64,000 nucleotides of DNA from contig CAJUDX010000007.1 in NCBI GenBank assembly GCA_910584785.1, positions 14,389 through 78,388 of the forward strand, given 5' to 3'. The notes below the pieces were generated by a model that worked only from the letters and a program-made list of their open reading frames with translations, had not been told where the DNA came from and ran no database searches. Positions 43,080-51,819 of the stretch are shown piece by piece (the first letter of the stretch is position 1; each line of letters begins with the position of its first letter). Both the position numbers and the translations under genes were made by a program. The DNA is from an uncultured Lachnospiraceae bacterium (GTDB lineage: Bacteria > Bacillota > Clostridia > Lachnospirales > Lachnospiraceae).

Positions 43080-43676
43080 ATGACGAAAATTATCACCATC
43101 AGCAGAGAGTTTGGAAGTGGAGGTCGGGAAATTGGTCACAGGTTGTCTGAGCGTCTGGGGATTCCTTTTTATGATAAACAGCTTATCAAGATGGCTGCCG
43201 AGGATATCGACATTGAGGAACATATTTTTGAGCTTTATGACGATGCATTTATGGAAAAAGAGGAGATAAAATACACACCATTTTCTACGGTTTACGAGGT
43301 TCCTATGTCAGATCAGATTTTTATAGCTCAATCCAGGGTGATTCACCGTTTAGCGGGGCATGGGCCTTGCGTGATTGTGGGGCGCTGTGCGGATATGGTG
43401 CTTAAGGATGAACAATGCTTGAATTTATTTTTCTATGCGAACTTTAAAAAGCGGGTGCAGCGACTAATGGAGAGAGAAAAACTGCCGGAATCTGAAGTTA
43501 AGCAGATGGAGAAGCGGGTCAGGGAAATTGACCGTAAGCGCAGGGATTATTATCAGTATTATACGGGAAATGAATGGGGGAAGCCGCAGAATTATCACCT
43601 CTGCTTAGACAGTCATAAGGCGGGGATGGAAGCATGTATTGATGCGGCAGTTGCCTATATGCATCATTTAGAGTAG
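43080..43676 (+). CDS. Cytidylate kinase-like family protein
   Basis: 198 residues. KIITISREFGSGGREIGHRLSERLGIPFYDKQLI is the P-loop segment of the cytidylate-kinase-like group common in Firmicutes, with a lid-like basic segment REIDRKRRDYYQYYTG. These proteins resemble CMP kinase but lack the full CMP-binding insert, and their substrate is unproven. GGGGAGG sets the ATG at 43080 over the upstream GTG at 43023. The glycosylase gene follows 8 bp later. Confidence 0.88.
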   Translation: MTKIITISREFGSGGREIGHRLSERLGIPFYDKQLIKMAAEDIDIEEHIFELYDDAFMEKEEIKYTPFSTVYEVPMSDQIFIAQSRVIHRLAGHGPCVIVGRCADMVLKDEQCLNLFFYANFKKRVQRLMEREKLPESEVKQMEKRVREIDRKRRDYYQYYTGNEWGKPQNYHLCLDSHKAGMEACIDAAVAYMHHLE

Positions 43677-43684
43677 GCAGAACG

Positions 43685-44521
43685 ATGGAGATAAAACGAC
43701 AGATACCTTTTATGGATTTAGAGCAGATTGCTGCCAGCGGACAGTGCTTCCGCATGGAAGAAAAAGCGGACGGCTGGTACGTCCTGATTGCCGGAGAGCG
43801 GTATCTTATGCTCAGGCAGGAAGGGAAAAGTGCAGGCGGAAGCAGGTTTACTTTTTTATGCAGCGAAGAGGAATTTCAGGGTTTTTGGAAGCTGTATTTT
43901 GACCTGGAGAGAGATTATGGAGGACTGCGGGACAGGATTGATGCAAAAGATTTGTATTTAAAACAGGCCGCAGAATTTGGCTGGGGAATCCGCATTTTAA
44001 AGCAGGATTTGTGGGAAATGATCGTCACTTTTATTATTTCCCAGCAAAATAATATTCCCCGAATTCGCCGTTGTATTCGCCTGTTATGTGAGCGGTATGG
44101 AGAGAAGAAAAAAAGCGTCCAGGGAGAAATTTACCATGCATTTCCGACGCCCGCGGTGCTGGCTGGGGCAAGCCTGGAAGAACTTAGTGCCTGTAATCTG
44201 GGCTACCGGGCCAAGTACCTTAACCAGACTGCGCACAGGATTGCTGAAGGCGATTTTTTACTGCAGGCGCTTACCTCCATGTCCTATGAGGAGGCAAAGC
44301 GGGAACTGATGAAGCTTTATGGGGTGGGAATTAAGGTGGCGGAATGTGTCTGCCTGTTTGCGCTTCAGCATGTGGATGCTTTTCCGGTGGATACCCATAT
44401 CCGCCAGATACTTCAGGCGCATTATCCGCAGGGCTTTCCCTTTCTGCGCTATCAGGGAATTGCGGGAATTTTGCAGCAGCTTATGTTTTATTATGAGCTG
44501 CATGGTGACAAGTCCGGATGA
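43685..44521 (+). CDS. OGG1-like DNA glycosylase (8-oxoguanine type, HhH-GPD)
   Basis: 278 residues. The N-terminal part (FMDLEQIAASGQCFRMEEKADGWYVL) matches the OGG N-domain. The HhH-GPD core has FIISQQNNIPRIRRCI, then the hairpin LYGVGIKVAECVCLF with the catalytic Lys and FPVDTHIRQIL with the catalytic Asp. It would excise oxidised purines such as 8-oxoguanine and nick the strand. It starts 8 bp after the kinase-like gene, so the two are co-transcribed. Confidence 0.9.
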   Translation: MEIKRQIPFMDLEQIAASGQCFRMEEKADGWYVLIAGERYLMLRQEGKSAGGSRFTFLCSEEEFQGFWKLYFDLERDYGGLRDRIDAKDLYLKQAAEFGWGIRILKQDLWEMIVTFIISQQNNIPRIRRCIRLLCERYGEKKKSVQGEIYHAFPTPAVLAGASLEELSACNLGYRAKYLNQTAHRIAEGDFLLQALTSMSYEEAKRELMKLYGVGIKVAECVCLFALQHVDAFPVDTHIRQILQAHYPQGFPFLRYQGIAGILQQLMFYYELHGDKSG

Positions 44522-44587
44522 AAAGACTGGATTAAGAACGAGATGATGACGGATGCAGCATAAGCGATAAAAGAAAGGAAAACGAGG

Positions 44588-45130
44588 ATGCAGATTCAGA
44601 AAGCAGAGCTTAAGGATTTGCCGCAGATGATGATTATTTATCAGCGGGCAAGGGAGTTTATGCGGGAGACGGGGAACCCTGATCAGTGGAAGGACTCCTA
44701 TCCGCAGGAAGAAGTGGTAAGGCGAGGGATAGAGGAAGGGAAGGCCTGGCTGTGCACAGCAGATGGCCCGGAGGATGGACAGGAAGAAGATGGGTTAACA
44801 CAGGGTGAAGTCTTAGGAACCTTTTATTTTGCTGTTGAGGATGATCCTACTTATCATGAAATTGAAGGCAGGGGATGGTTAAATCATGAACCCTATGGTG
44901 TAATTCACCGGATTGCCAGTTCGGGAAGGGGAAAGGGCTTTGCCCGTTTCTGCTTTGCGTGGGCTGCTGGGCAGTGCTTGAATTTGAGAATTGATACACA
45001 CGAAGATAATTGGGTGATGCAGCATGTCCTTGAGAAAAATGGATTTGTGCAGTGCGGGATGATTCATCTGGCAGATGGAAGTCCAAGGCTGGCTTATCAT
45101 CGAACAGAGTCCCTCACTTCTAAGCCGTAA
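44588..45130 (+). CDS. GNAT family N-acetyltransferase
   Basis: 180 residues with a GNAT fold: IQKAELKDLPQMMIIYQRAREFM at the N-terminus, IHRIASSGRGKGFARFCFAWA as the acetyl-CoA loop and LRIDTHEDNWVMQHVLEKNGFVQCG as the C-terminal motif typical of RimI-like and small-molecule acetylases. A loop at residues 60-80 (PEDGQEEDGLTQGE) is longer than usual. Preceded by AAAGGAAAACGAGG. Substrate unknown. Confidence 0.85.
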   Translation: MQIQKAELKDLPQMMIIYQRAREFMRETGNPDQWKDSYPQEEVVRRGIEEGKAWLCTADGPEDGQEEDGLTQGEVLGTFYFAVEDDPTYHEIEGRGWLNHEPYGVIHRIASSGRGKGFARFCFAWAAGQCLNLRIDTHEDNWVMQHVLEKNGFVQCGMIHLADGSPRLAYHRTESLTSKP

Positions 45131-45140
45131 AGATAGAAGC

Positions 45141-45210
45141 GGTAGGCAGGGGGACTTGTCCCAGTCAGGTGAGGTAAGGGCCTCGTCGGGCAAGCTGCGG
45201 TTGCAGGGAC
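45141..45210 (+). repeat. Dispersed ~70-bp repeat, copy 2
   Basis: Counterpart of 27609-27680. It includes the small hairpin GGGACTTGTCCC and the CTGC-GGTT-GCAG tip, and lies between the GNAT stop codon and the convergent terminator. Confidence 0.5.
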
Positions 45211-45212
45211 AT

Positions 45213-45257
45213 AAAAAAACAGGAGACCGGTGAAGATTCACCTGTCTCCTGTTTTTT
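45213..45257. terminator. Bidirectional rho-independent terminator
   Basis: ACAGGAGAC and GGTGAA pair with TTCACC and GTCTCCTGT; the stem is flanked by an A run on the left and a T run on the right. It serves the convergent GNAT and cell-wall-binding protein genes. Confidence 0.85.
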
Positions 45258-45264
45258 CTGTCCC

Positions 45265-46293
45265 TTATAAGCCGGGAACCCATACGCCATTTGCGTTAAC
45301 GTAATAATTATCTGGTGTGCGGCAATTTACCATCATCTTGCCGTCAGGTCCCACATAGTAGTAAAGGCCATCGGTAATGATCCAGCTGTTTGCTGTCATA
45401 TAACCGCCTGCATTAAAGTAATACCAGAAGCCGTCGATCTGCTGCCAGCGGGATGCGGGCCATGTGCCGTCATAATTTTTATACCAGCGGCCTACGGTAT
45501 CATACTGCCAGCCGGAGACGGAACCAAAGGGATTGGATGTGCTGGTATTTCCATTATAGTAGTTATTATTGGAGTTTCCGGCGGTGGTGCGGATGCTTTG
45601 TAAAAGTTCTTCGTCGATTTCCCAGCGTTCAGAACTTACCCATTTACTCTTGTTCGAGGTTACATAGCGGTTGACGGTGCGTACCTGGAAGGTGTATCTT
45701 CCTGTCTGGGTAATCATACTGCTGAAATCTACAGAATTGTCTTCGATTTTCATGGTTTCACCAATTACAGTGTTTCCACGTTTTAACCGAACTTCATAGT
45801 AGGCTGCATTTGGAACTTCAGACCAGGTTCCGCCGCCTTCATAGTCCCAGTCTACATCTTCCGCCACATCGGCCTGTGCGCCGCTGTATTTTTTTAACTG
45901 TACGGTAACAACCGCCCGCTGCTTATTATTTTTCAGACTTGCGCTTACGTAGGTGGCGCCTTCGCCGGTCAGGGTGAAGAGGCTTTTATTTGACGTTGAA
46001 AAATAAAAATCATCATCTGCATACAGGGTAACTTTTACTCTGGGGTATCCTGAACCTGCGGCAGAATCACTGGAAAGAAATTCCACATCTTCCACAGAGT
46101 AATTTTTTCCGTCTGTGGTGACATCCACTTCCCCATACTCGCCTTCATCGCCGTTATCGTAGGCGGTAAAGGTAAGAGAAACTTTTTCAATCTTTGTTCG
46201 TTCTTCGGCTGCCAGGGCGGGGATTACGCTCAGGCCGGCGAATAATGCAGCAAGCATTAATGCGGTGAGTTTTTTGCTTATTTTCATCTTCAT
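45265..46293 (-). CDS. Secreted cell-wall-binding repeat protein
   Basis: 342 residues. A signal peptide (LTALMLAALFAGLSVIPALA, cleavage after about 28) precedes two beta-rich regions (about 30-215) of the kind seen in Firmicute surface proteins, an Asn/Ser-rich linker (NSNNNYYNGNTSTSN) and C-terminal choline-binding-like repeats (WYKNYDGTWPASRWQQIDGFWYYFNAGGYM, then YYYVGPDGKM). Such repeats bind the wall. The same repeat type ends the large protein at 53639. Function outside wall attachment unknown. Confidence 0.85.
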   Translation of the reverse strand: MKMKISKKLTALMLAALFAGLSVIPALAAEERTKIEKVSLTFTAYDNGDEGEYGEVDVTTDGKNYSVEDVEFLSSDSAAGSGYPRVKVTLYADDDFYFSTSNKSLFTLTGEGATYVSASLKNNKQRAVVTVQLKKYSGAQADVAEDVDWDYEGGGTWSEVPNAAYYEVRLKRGNTVIGETMKIEDNSVDFSSMITQTGRYTFQVRTVNRYVTSNKSKWVSSERWEIDEELLQSIRTTAGNSNNNYYNGNTSTSNPFGSVSGWQYDTVGRWYKNYDGTWPASRWQQIDGFWYYFNAGGYMTANSWIITDGLYYYVGPDGKMMVNCRTPDNYYVNANGVWVPGL

Positions 46294-46454
46294 ACCATCC
46301 TTTCTATTTGCTGTTTTCTTATTTTTGGTTATCCTGTTTCCATGTGTAAAAATTTACTATCTATAGTTTACCAGAAAACAGCTAAGGATGCTTGAATTTT
46401 TTCCGTCTATTATCCTACGTTTTTCTGTCGCCGTATTCAGGAAAATGTAAAAAA

Positions 46455-46919
46455 TTACCGCAGTATGGTACGGTTTCCTTTTCCGTTTTGCAAATGCACT
46501 GGAATAGGCTTAATCTGGATAATGATATTTGCAATGGGTGAAAACACATTAATTCTTTCTGGGTTGGAGGAAGAGAGGGATTCGTGGATTTCGCGGAGAA
46601 AATCAGTAATGCTGTTGCACTTGGGCAGGCCTAAAATGTTCTGCCCGTCGGGGCCGAATTTTTCAAAGGTTTCCTCCACAGTTAAAATTTCAATCGCCTT
46701 AATGGTTCCGTACAGAACAATGTTCGAATACTCCTCATAGGCAACCTGGACAGCGCGTCCGATAAGTTCAGCGTGGCGGGCCGGATCGGTAGAGGTTATG
46801 GTGGGTGAACACCAGTAATCAATTTCTGTTAAATGAGTCAGTTCATAATTTCGTGCAGTTTCCACCCAGGATTCATTCATCATGGGAAGAGATAAGATAT
46901 TTTGTCGTACAAGCGCCAT
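46455..46919 (-). CDS. Hypothetical protein
   Basis: 154 residues beginning MALVRQNILSLPMMNESWVE. The frame extends upstream to 47000, but AGGAGGTACTGCC just before this ATG makes it the better start. The sequence looks globular and soluble, with ELIGRAVQVAYEEYSNIVLYG and a C-terminal INVFSPIANIIIQIKPIPV strand region. No family recognised. It stands alone between the surface protein and a divergent MATE gene. Confidence 0.7.
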   Translation of the reverse strand: MALVRQNILSLPMMNESWVETARNYELTHLTEIDYWCSPTITSTDPARHAELIGRAVQVAYEEYSNIVLYGTIKAIEILTVEETFEKFGPDGQNILGLPKCNSITDFLREIHESLSSSNPERINVFSPIANIIIQIKPIPVHLQNGKGNRTILR

Positions 46920-47183
46920 GGCAGTACCTCCTGTTTTTATCGTTTTTTGGGGGATGGATTGTCCGACAGCAATGGACCGCAGCAGGTTTCTGAGGGACAA
47001 AGAATCGCCCAGATAGATGAAATTTTGCTTTTTCTTCTATTATAACATGAATGATGTTTTCTGTTAAGTAATAAAAATTTTTTTCCATAGGGATAAGGTA
47101 TTGAAAAAAAAGATGGCCTGTGGTACACTCCATAGACGGCAGGAAATGATTTATTATTTTAATCATACAGCAGGCGGGGGAAA

Positions 47184-48527
47184 ATGATGAAAAAAACATA
47201 CGAAATGGATATGTGCAGCGGGCCTCTGCTGCACAAGATACTGATTTATGCAATTCCATTAATGCTTTCTGGAATTTTGCAGCTTTTATTTAATGCAGCG
47301 GATGTTATTGTGGTGGGGCGCTTTGCAGGACATGAGTCCTTGGCGGCAGTTGGATCGACCAGCGCGCTGATTAACCTCTTGATCAATGTGTTTATTGGAC
47401 TGTCTGTCGGGGCAAATGTTTTGGTAGCGCAGTATTTTGGTGCGGGAAAGGTAAAAGAGGTTCAGGATACGGTCCATACGGCAATTGCTGTCAGCTTGAT
47501 TTGCGGGGCAGTTCTGGTGTTTTTAGGTATTTTTGCAGCAGGACCTTTGCTTCGTCTGATGGGGACGCCGCAGGATGTGTTGGATAAATCTGTGCTTTAT
47601 ATGCGGATTTACTTTGCCGGGATGCCGGTGATTATGTTATATAACTTTGGTGCAGCTATTCTTCGCGCGGTAGGAGATACCAAGCGACCATTATATTTTT
47701 TAATGGCAGCCGGTGTGGTGAATGTGGTTTTGAATTTGTTTTTTGTTATCACCCTGCACATGGGCGTGGCTGGTGTGGCGCTGGCGACCGTGCTTTCCCA
47801 GTGTATTTCTGCTGCTCTGGTATGCCGCTGTCTGATAAAGAGCGAGAGCGCCTATCATCTGGAACTGGCAAAGCTTGGCGTTCGCTGGCATACCCTGAAA
47901 AGGATTGCGCAAATCGGCCTGCCTGCAGGATTTCAGGGGGCAGTATTTTCGATTTCCAATGTCCTTATCCAGTCCTCGATTAATTCCTTTGGTTCGGTGG
48001 CAATGGCAGGGAGCACAGCCTCGGCAAATCTGGAAGGTTTTGTGTACAATGCCATGAATGCTGTCTACCAGACCAATCTAAGCTTTACCAGCCAGAACTT
48101 AGGCGGCGGTAAATTCGAGCGCATTAACCGGATTCTTCTGCTCTGTCTGGGTGTTGTGACCGTAGTCGGACTGGTGATGGGCGGCAGTTTCGTGCTGCTT
48201 GGTCCGCATCTTTTAGGAATTTACTCCTCCGATTCGGAGGTTATTCAGTTTGGTATGATGCGCTTAGCCATAATCTGCGGGTTGTACTTTATCTGCGGCT
48301 GGATGGATGTGCTGGTGGGCAGTCTGCGTGGGCTTGGATCTTCCATTATCCCTATGCTGGTATCCCTTGCCGGGGCATGCGGGCTGCGTGTAGTGTGGAT
48401 CTTCACCGTATTCCAGTGGCAGCATTCGCTGTTTGTGCTGTATTTGTCCTATCCTGTGACCTGGGCAATCACTGGCGTCGCCCATCTTTTATGTTTCCTG
48501 ATGATTCGCAGGAAGTTTCCCCAGTAA
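47184..48527 (+). CDS. MATE family efflux transporter
   Basis: 447-residue multidrug and toxin extrusion type antiporter. CSGPLLHKILIYAIPLMLSGILQLLFNAADVIVVGRFAG and FTSQNLGGGKFERINR are the two half-repeat signatures. It resembles the pump at 20137 in plan but not closely in sequence. Start after GCAGGCGGGGG. Exported substrate unknown; the neighbouring AraC gene belongs to the mannonate operon. Confidence 0.9.
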   Translation: MMKKTYEMDMCSGPLLHKILIYAIPLMLSGILQLLFNAADVIVVGRFAGHESLAAVGSTSALINLLINVFIGLSVGANVLVAQYFGAGKVKEVQDTVHTAIAVSLICGAVLVFLGIFAAGPLLRLMGTPQDVLDKSVLYMRIYFAGMPVIMLYNFGAAILRAVGDTKRPLYFLMAAGVVNVVLNLFFVITLHMGVAGVALATVLSQCISAALVCRCLIKSESAYHLELAKLGVRWHTLKRIAQIGLPAGFQGAVFSISNVLIQSSINSFGSVAMAGSTASANLEGFVYNAMNAVYQTNLSFTSQNLGGGKFERINRILLLCLGVVTVVGLVMGGSFVLLGPHLLGIYSSDSEVIQFGMMRLAIICGLYFICGWMDVLVGSLRGLGSSIIPMLVSLAGACGLRVVWIFTVFQWQHSLFVLYLSYPVTWAITGVAHLLCFLMIRRKFPQ

Positions 48528-48573
48528 GTAAATAGCGTCGCCCATCGGGCAGAAAGTAAGGTTTGGACGCGTG

Positions 48574-49470
48574 TTAAATCAGAATTTCCGGTGTTGCTTC
48601 GGTTATGGAATGCTGTTCCCGGTAGGCCGTGGGGGACATGCCAAATTCTTTTTTAAAGGCGCGGTAAAACACTGTGTAGTCGTTAAAACCATATTGGGTA
48701 TAAATTTTGGTAAATGCCATTCCTGAAAGAATGGCATTTTTGCATGCATGAAGCCGTTTTTTCAGGATATACTGATGAATGGAAATGCCCATGCTGTCCT
48801 TAAAAATATGGGCAATATGATATTTGCTCACGAAAAAGAAATCGGCAAGCTGATTTAGGGTCAGCTCTTCGCTTAAATGGTGGTTGATATAGTAACAAAT
48901 ATTGATGTAAAGGGCATTTTCGTAGGTCTGAGATTCCTGGTTGATGGAATGGTAAATCAGCCGGTTTAAATAGACAAAAAAAGAGGCTATCATCAGGCGC
49001 AGGTTCAGATTGCGGAAGGGCCGGGTGTCATTGCGCTCTTCTAAAATGTTCATTAACAGCCCCATGATTTCCTGGGCATTTACCAGATCCGGGCGGAAAT
49101 GAAGGCCGCCAATTGTTTGGGCATGGGTGAAGCCGTAGCCATAGCCCTCAGCATCTACCGCACAGAGCGTATGAAAAAAGGATTTGCTGACCCAGAGAAC
49201 AAAGCGGCGGTAGGGCAAATCCGGCTCTGCATTGCTTAAGGTGTGCGGCAGATCAGGAGGAATCAAAAGGCAGTCGCCAGGCTCTAAATGATGTTCCTGT
49301 TCGCCTAAACGGTAGGTTACTGAGCCTTCGACAAAGTAGTAAAACTCATAGTGATCGTGAAGATGCAGAGAAACCTGAGACAGGTTTAAGTCCTTATAAT
49401 AGAAGATTTCAAAATCTTCGGATTTCATGTGCTGACGGGTATCAAAGCTGGTCGATAATTCCTTTTTCAT
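48574..49470 (-). CDS. AraC family transcriptional regulator
   Basis: 298 residues. An N-terminal cupin ligand domain (LHLHDHYEFYYFVEGSVTYRLGEQEHHLEPGDCLLIPPDLPH) is joined to a C-terminal pair of helix-turn-helix motifs (LTLNQLADFFFVSKYHIAHIFKDSMG; AFTKIYTQYGFNDYTVFYRAFKKEFGMSPTAYR). GGGAGGTTTAC sets the start at 49470; the frame is open to 49500. Divergent from uxuA, so it is probably the activator of the mannonate operon, perhaps responding to a hexuronate or mannonate. Confidence 0.92.
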   Translation of the reverse strand: MKKELSTSFDTRQHMKSEDFEIFYYKDLNLSQVSLHLHDHYEFYYFVEGSVTYRLGEQEHHLEPGDCLLIPPDLPHTLSNAEPDLPYRRFVLWVSKSFFHTLCAVDAEGYGYGFTHAQTIGGLHFRPDLVNAQEIMGLLMNILEERNDTRPFRNLNLRLMIASFFVYLNRLIYHSINQESQTYENALYINICYYINHHLSEELTLNQLADFFFVSKYHIAHIFKDSMGISIHQYILKKRLHACKNAILSGMAFTKIYTQYGFNDYTVFYRAFKKEFGMSPTAYREQHSITEATPEILI

Positions 49471-49712
49471 GTAAACCTCCCGAAAACGGATAAAAAACAT
49501 GGGTTATTTTGGCTATTTTACCATAAGAAAGCAATTTTTGCAATATAAGCGGCAAGTATAACACTGTAAAATGCGGGAGATTTTATCTATAATCAGTGCA
49601 TGAGCAATAAAACGAAAAAGCGATAAGCACAGAAGGCAGGTTTTTTGGCAGATGATAAACATGTCAGTACACCAGGTGCAAAAAGCATGGTCAGGAAAAA
49701 GGAGGATAAATC

Positions 49713-50768
49713 ATGAAACTGTCATTCAGATGGTACGGTAACGATGATAAGGTGACGCTGGAAAATATCCGGCAGATTCCGGGGATGCATTCCATTGTAA
49801 CTGCGGTATATGATGTTCCGGTGGGCGAGGTATGGAGCAGGGAAAGTATTGCCGCATTAAAGAAACAGACGGAGGACGCAGGACTTCATTTTGAAGTGAT
49901 TGAAAGTATTCCGGTACACGAAGATATTAAACTGGGAAAACCGTCAAGGGATAAGTACATTGCCAACTACTGTGAAAACATCCGCCGGGTGGCAGAGGCA
50001 GGAATCAAGTGTATCTGCTATAATTTTATGCCGGTATTTGACTGGACAAGAACGCAGCTGGATCATGCGCTGGAAGATGGTTCTACCTCATTGGTGTACT
50101 ATCAGGATCAGGTGGATAAGGTAAATCCTCTGGAAAGCGACAGCGACTTAACACTTCCAGGATGGGACTCCAGTTATACCCGTGAAGGATTAAAGGCGGT
50201 TGTGGAAGAGTATAACGCAATGACAGAGGATAATTTATGGGATAACTTAAAATACTTTCTGGACAGAATTATCCCGGTGGCAGCGGAGTGCGACGTCAAT
50301 ATGGCGATTCATGAGGACGACCCCTGTTGGAGTATCTTTGGCCTTCCGCGGATTATTACCGAAGAAAAGAATCTGGACCGCTTCTTAAAGCTGGTGGATG
50401 ATAAGCACAATGGAATTACGCTCTGCACGGGGTCTTTGGGCTGTTCGAATAAAAATGACGTAGTAAAAATGGCAGCAAAATATGCAGCGATGGGCAGAAT
50501 TCATTTTGTGCATATGAGAAATGTAGCTGTACTCCCCGATGGACAGGGCTTTGAAGAGAGAGCTCACTTATCAAGCTGTGGATCATTGGATATGTTTGCA
50601 ATAGCCAAAGCGCTTTATGACAATGGTTTTGACGGCTATGTACGGCCTGACCATGGACGGATGATCTGGGGAGAAACCGGCAGGGCCGGCTATGGATTGT
50701 TTGACCGTGCATTGGGTGCCACCTATATTAATGGTTTGTTTGAGGCAATTGAGAAGATGAGTAAATAA
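49713..50768 (+). CDS. uxuA: Mannonate dehydratase
   Basis: 351 residues. TIM-barrel enzyme that removes water from D-mannonate to give 2-keto-3-deoxygluconate in glucuronate catabolism. FRWYGNDDKVTLENIRQIPGM at the start, CYNFMPVFDWTRT, NMAIHEDDPCWSIFGLPRI, LCTGSLG and YVRPDHGRMIWGE carry the metal-binding His and Cys residues of the family. A strong AAGGAGG site precedes the start. It is followed 46 bp later by the matching reductase. Confidence 0.95.
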   Translation: MKLSFRWYGNDDKVTLENIRQIPGMHSIVTAVYDVPVGEVWSRESIAALKKQTEDAGLHFEVIESIPVHEDIKLGKPSRDKYIANYCENIRRVAEAGIKCICYNFMPVFDWTRTQLDHALEDGSTSLVYYQDQVDKVNPLESDSDLTLPGWDSSYTREGLKAVVEEYNAMTEDNLWDNLKYFLDRIIPVAAECDVNMAIHEDDPCWSIFGLPRIITEEKNLDRFLKLVDDKHNGITLCTGSLGCSNKNDVVKMAAKYAAMGRIHFVHMRNVAVLPDGQGFEERAHLSSCGSLDMFAIAKALYDNGFDGYVRPDHGRMIWGETGRAGYGLFDRALGATYINGLFEAIEKMSK

Positions 50769-50814
50769 AAAACAGAGACATGGTTTGAAGAAAATATAGA
50801 AGAAGGAGAGCATT

Positions 50815-51663
50815 ATGGCATTAGCATTTGGGACAGATTTAACGGGTAAGGTTGCAGTTGTTACAGGAGCCGGCGGTGTGCTTTGCGGAATGTTTGCAAA
50901 AACATTGGCTCAGGCCGGGGCAAAGGTAGCTGTTTTGGATTTGAATGAAGAGGCGGCCCAGGCCGTTGCAGATGAGATTGGCGCAGCGGGCGGAGTGGCA
51001 AAGGCATATAAGACCAACGTTTTGGAGAAAGACAGTTTAATGGAAACACACAGCCGGATATTATCGGATCTTGGGGCCTGTGATATTCTGGTCAATGGTG
51101 CAGGCGGGAATAATCCGCGGGCCACGACGACAAAGGAGTATTTTGCCGTGGGCGATATAGAGGAGGATACCATTTCTTTCTTTGATTTGGATCAAAAGGG
51201 TGTGGAATTTGTCTTTAACTTAAACTTTATTGGCACTTTGCTTCCAAGCCAGGTATTTGCACAGGATATGATTGGGCGGGAAGGATGTAATATTTTAAAT
51301 GTTTCTTCGATGAATGCCTTTACGCCATTGACCAAGATTCCAGCCTACAGTGGGGCAAAGGCGGCAATCAGTAACTTTACGCAGTGGCTGGCGGTGCATT
51401 TCTCCAAGGTGGGTATCCGGGTAAATGCACTGGCGCCGGGATTCTTTGTCACCAAGCAGAATCAGAAGCTTTTATTTAATGAGGACGGATCGGCAACACC
51501 GAGAACGGCAAAGATTCTGGCAGCTACACCGATGGGACGGTTTGGCGAAGCGGAAGAATTAAACGGGGCCTTGTTATTTTTGCTGAACAATGAGGCGGCT
51601 GGTTTTATTACAGGCGTGGTATTGCCGGTGGATGGAGGATTCTCTTCATACTCAGGAGTGTAA
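50815..51663 (+). CDS. SDR family D-mannonate oxidoreductase (UxuB-like function)
   Basis: 282-residue NAD(P)-dependent short-chain dehydrogenase: VTGAGGVLCGMFAKTLA cofactor loop, VNGAGGNNPRAT, catalytic NVSSMNAFTP and YSGAKAAISN, and a C-terminal VVLPVDGGFSSYSG. It is unrelated in fold to E. coli UxuB, but SDR enzymes directly following uxuA are known fructuronate reductases in Firmicutes, converting fructuronate to mannonate. The insert near residues 105-135 (KEYFAVGDIEEDTISFFDLD) is characteristic of this group. Last gene of the operon. Confidence 0.85.
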   Translation: MALAFGTDLTGKVAVVTGAGGVLCGMFAKTLAQAGAKVAVLDLNEEAAQAVADEIGAAGGVAKAYKTNVLEKDSLMETHSRILSDLGACDILVNGAGGNNPRATTTKEYFAVGDIEEDTISFFDLDQKGVEFVFNLNFIGTLLPSQVFAQDMIGREGCNILNVSSMNAFTPLTKIPAYSGAKAAISNFTQWLAVHFSKVGIRVNALAPGFFVTKQNQKLLFNEDGSATPRTAKILAATPMGRFGEAEELNGALLFLLNNEAAGFITGVVLPVDGGFSSYSGV

Positions 51664-51687
51664 AATCTGTGTGTGTTTAGTAAAAAT

Positions 51688-51786
51688 GGGGCTGTTGCAA
51701 AATAACGGCTAAGTGTACGATATATGACAGAAATCATAAGCGTTTCATCCATATATTGTGCATCAACCGTATTTTGTAACAGCTCC
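51688..51786. mobile_element. MITE-like 99-bp hairpin element
   Basis: Terminal inverted repeats GGGGCTGTTGCAAAATA-ACGG and, reversed, GGAGCTGTTACAAAATA-CGG bound an element whose interior (GTACGATATATG / CATATATTGTGC) also partly pairs. The GGCTGTTGCAAAA end resembles the ends of some clostridial insertion sequences. No open frame inside. It lies between the uxu operon and the convergent M20 gene and could also act as a terminator, since TTTTTATT follows. Confidence 0.65.
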
Positions 51787-51819
51787 TTTTTATTCGACTT
51801 CTTATGCTGATGCGTCTTG

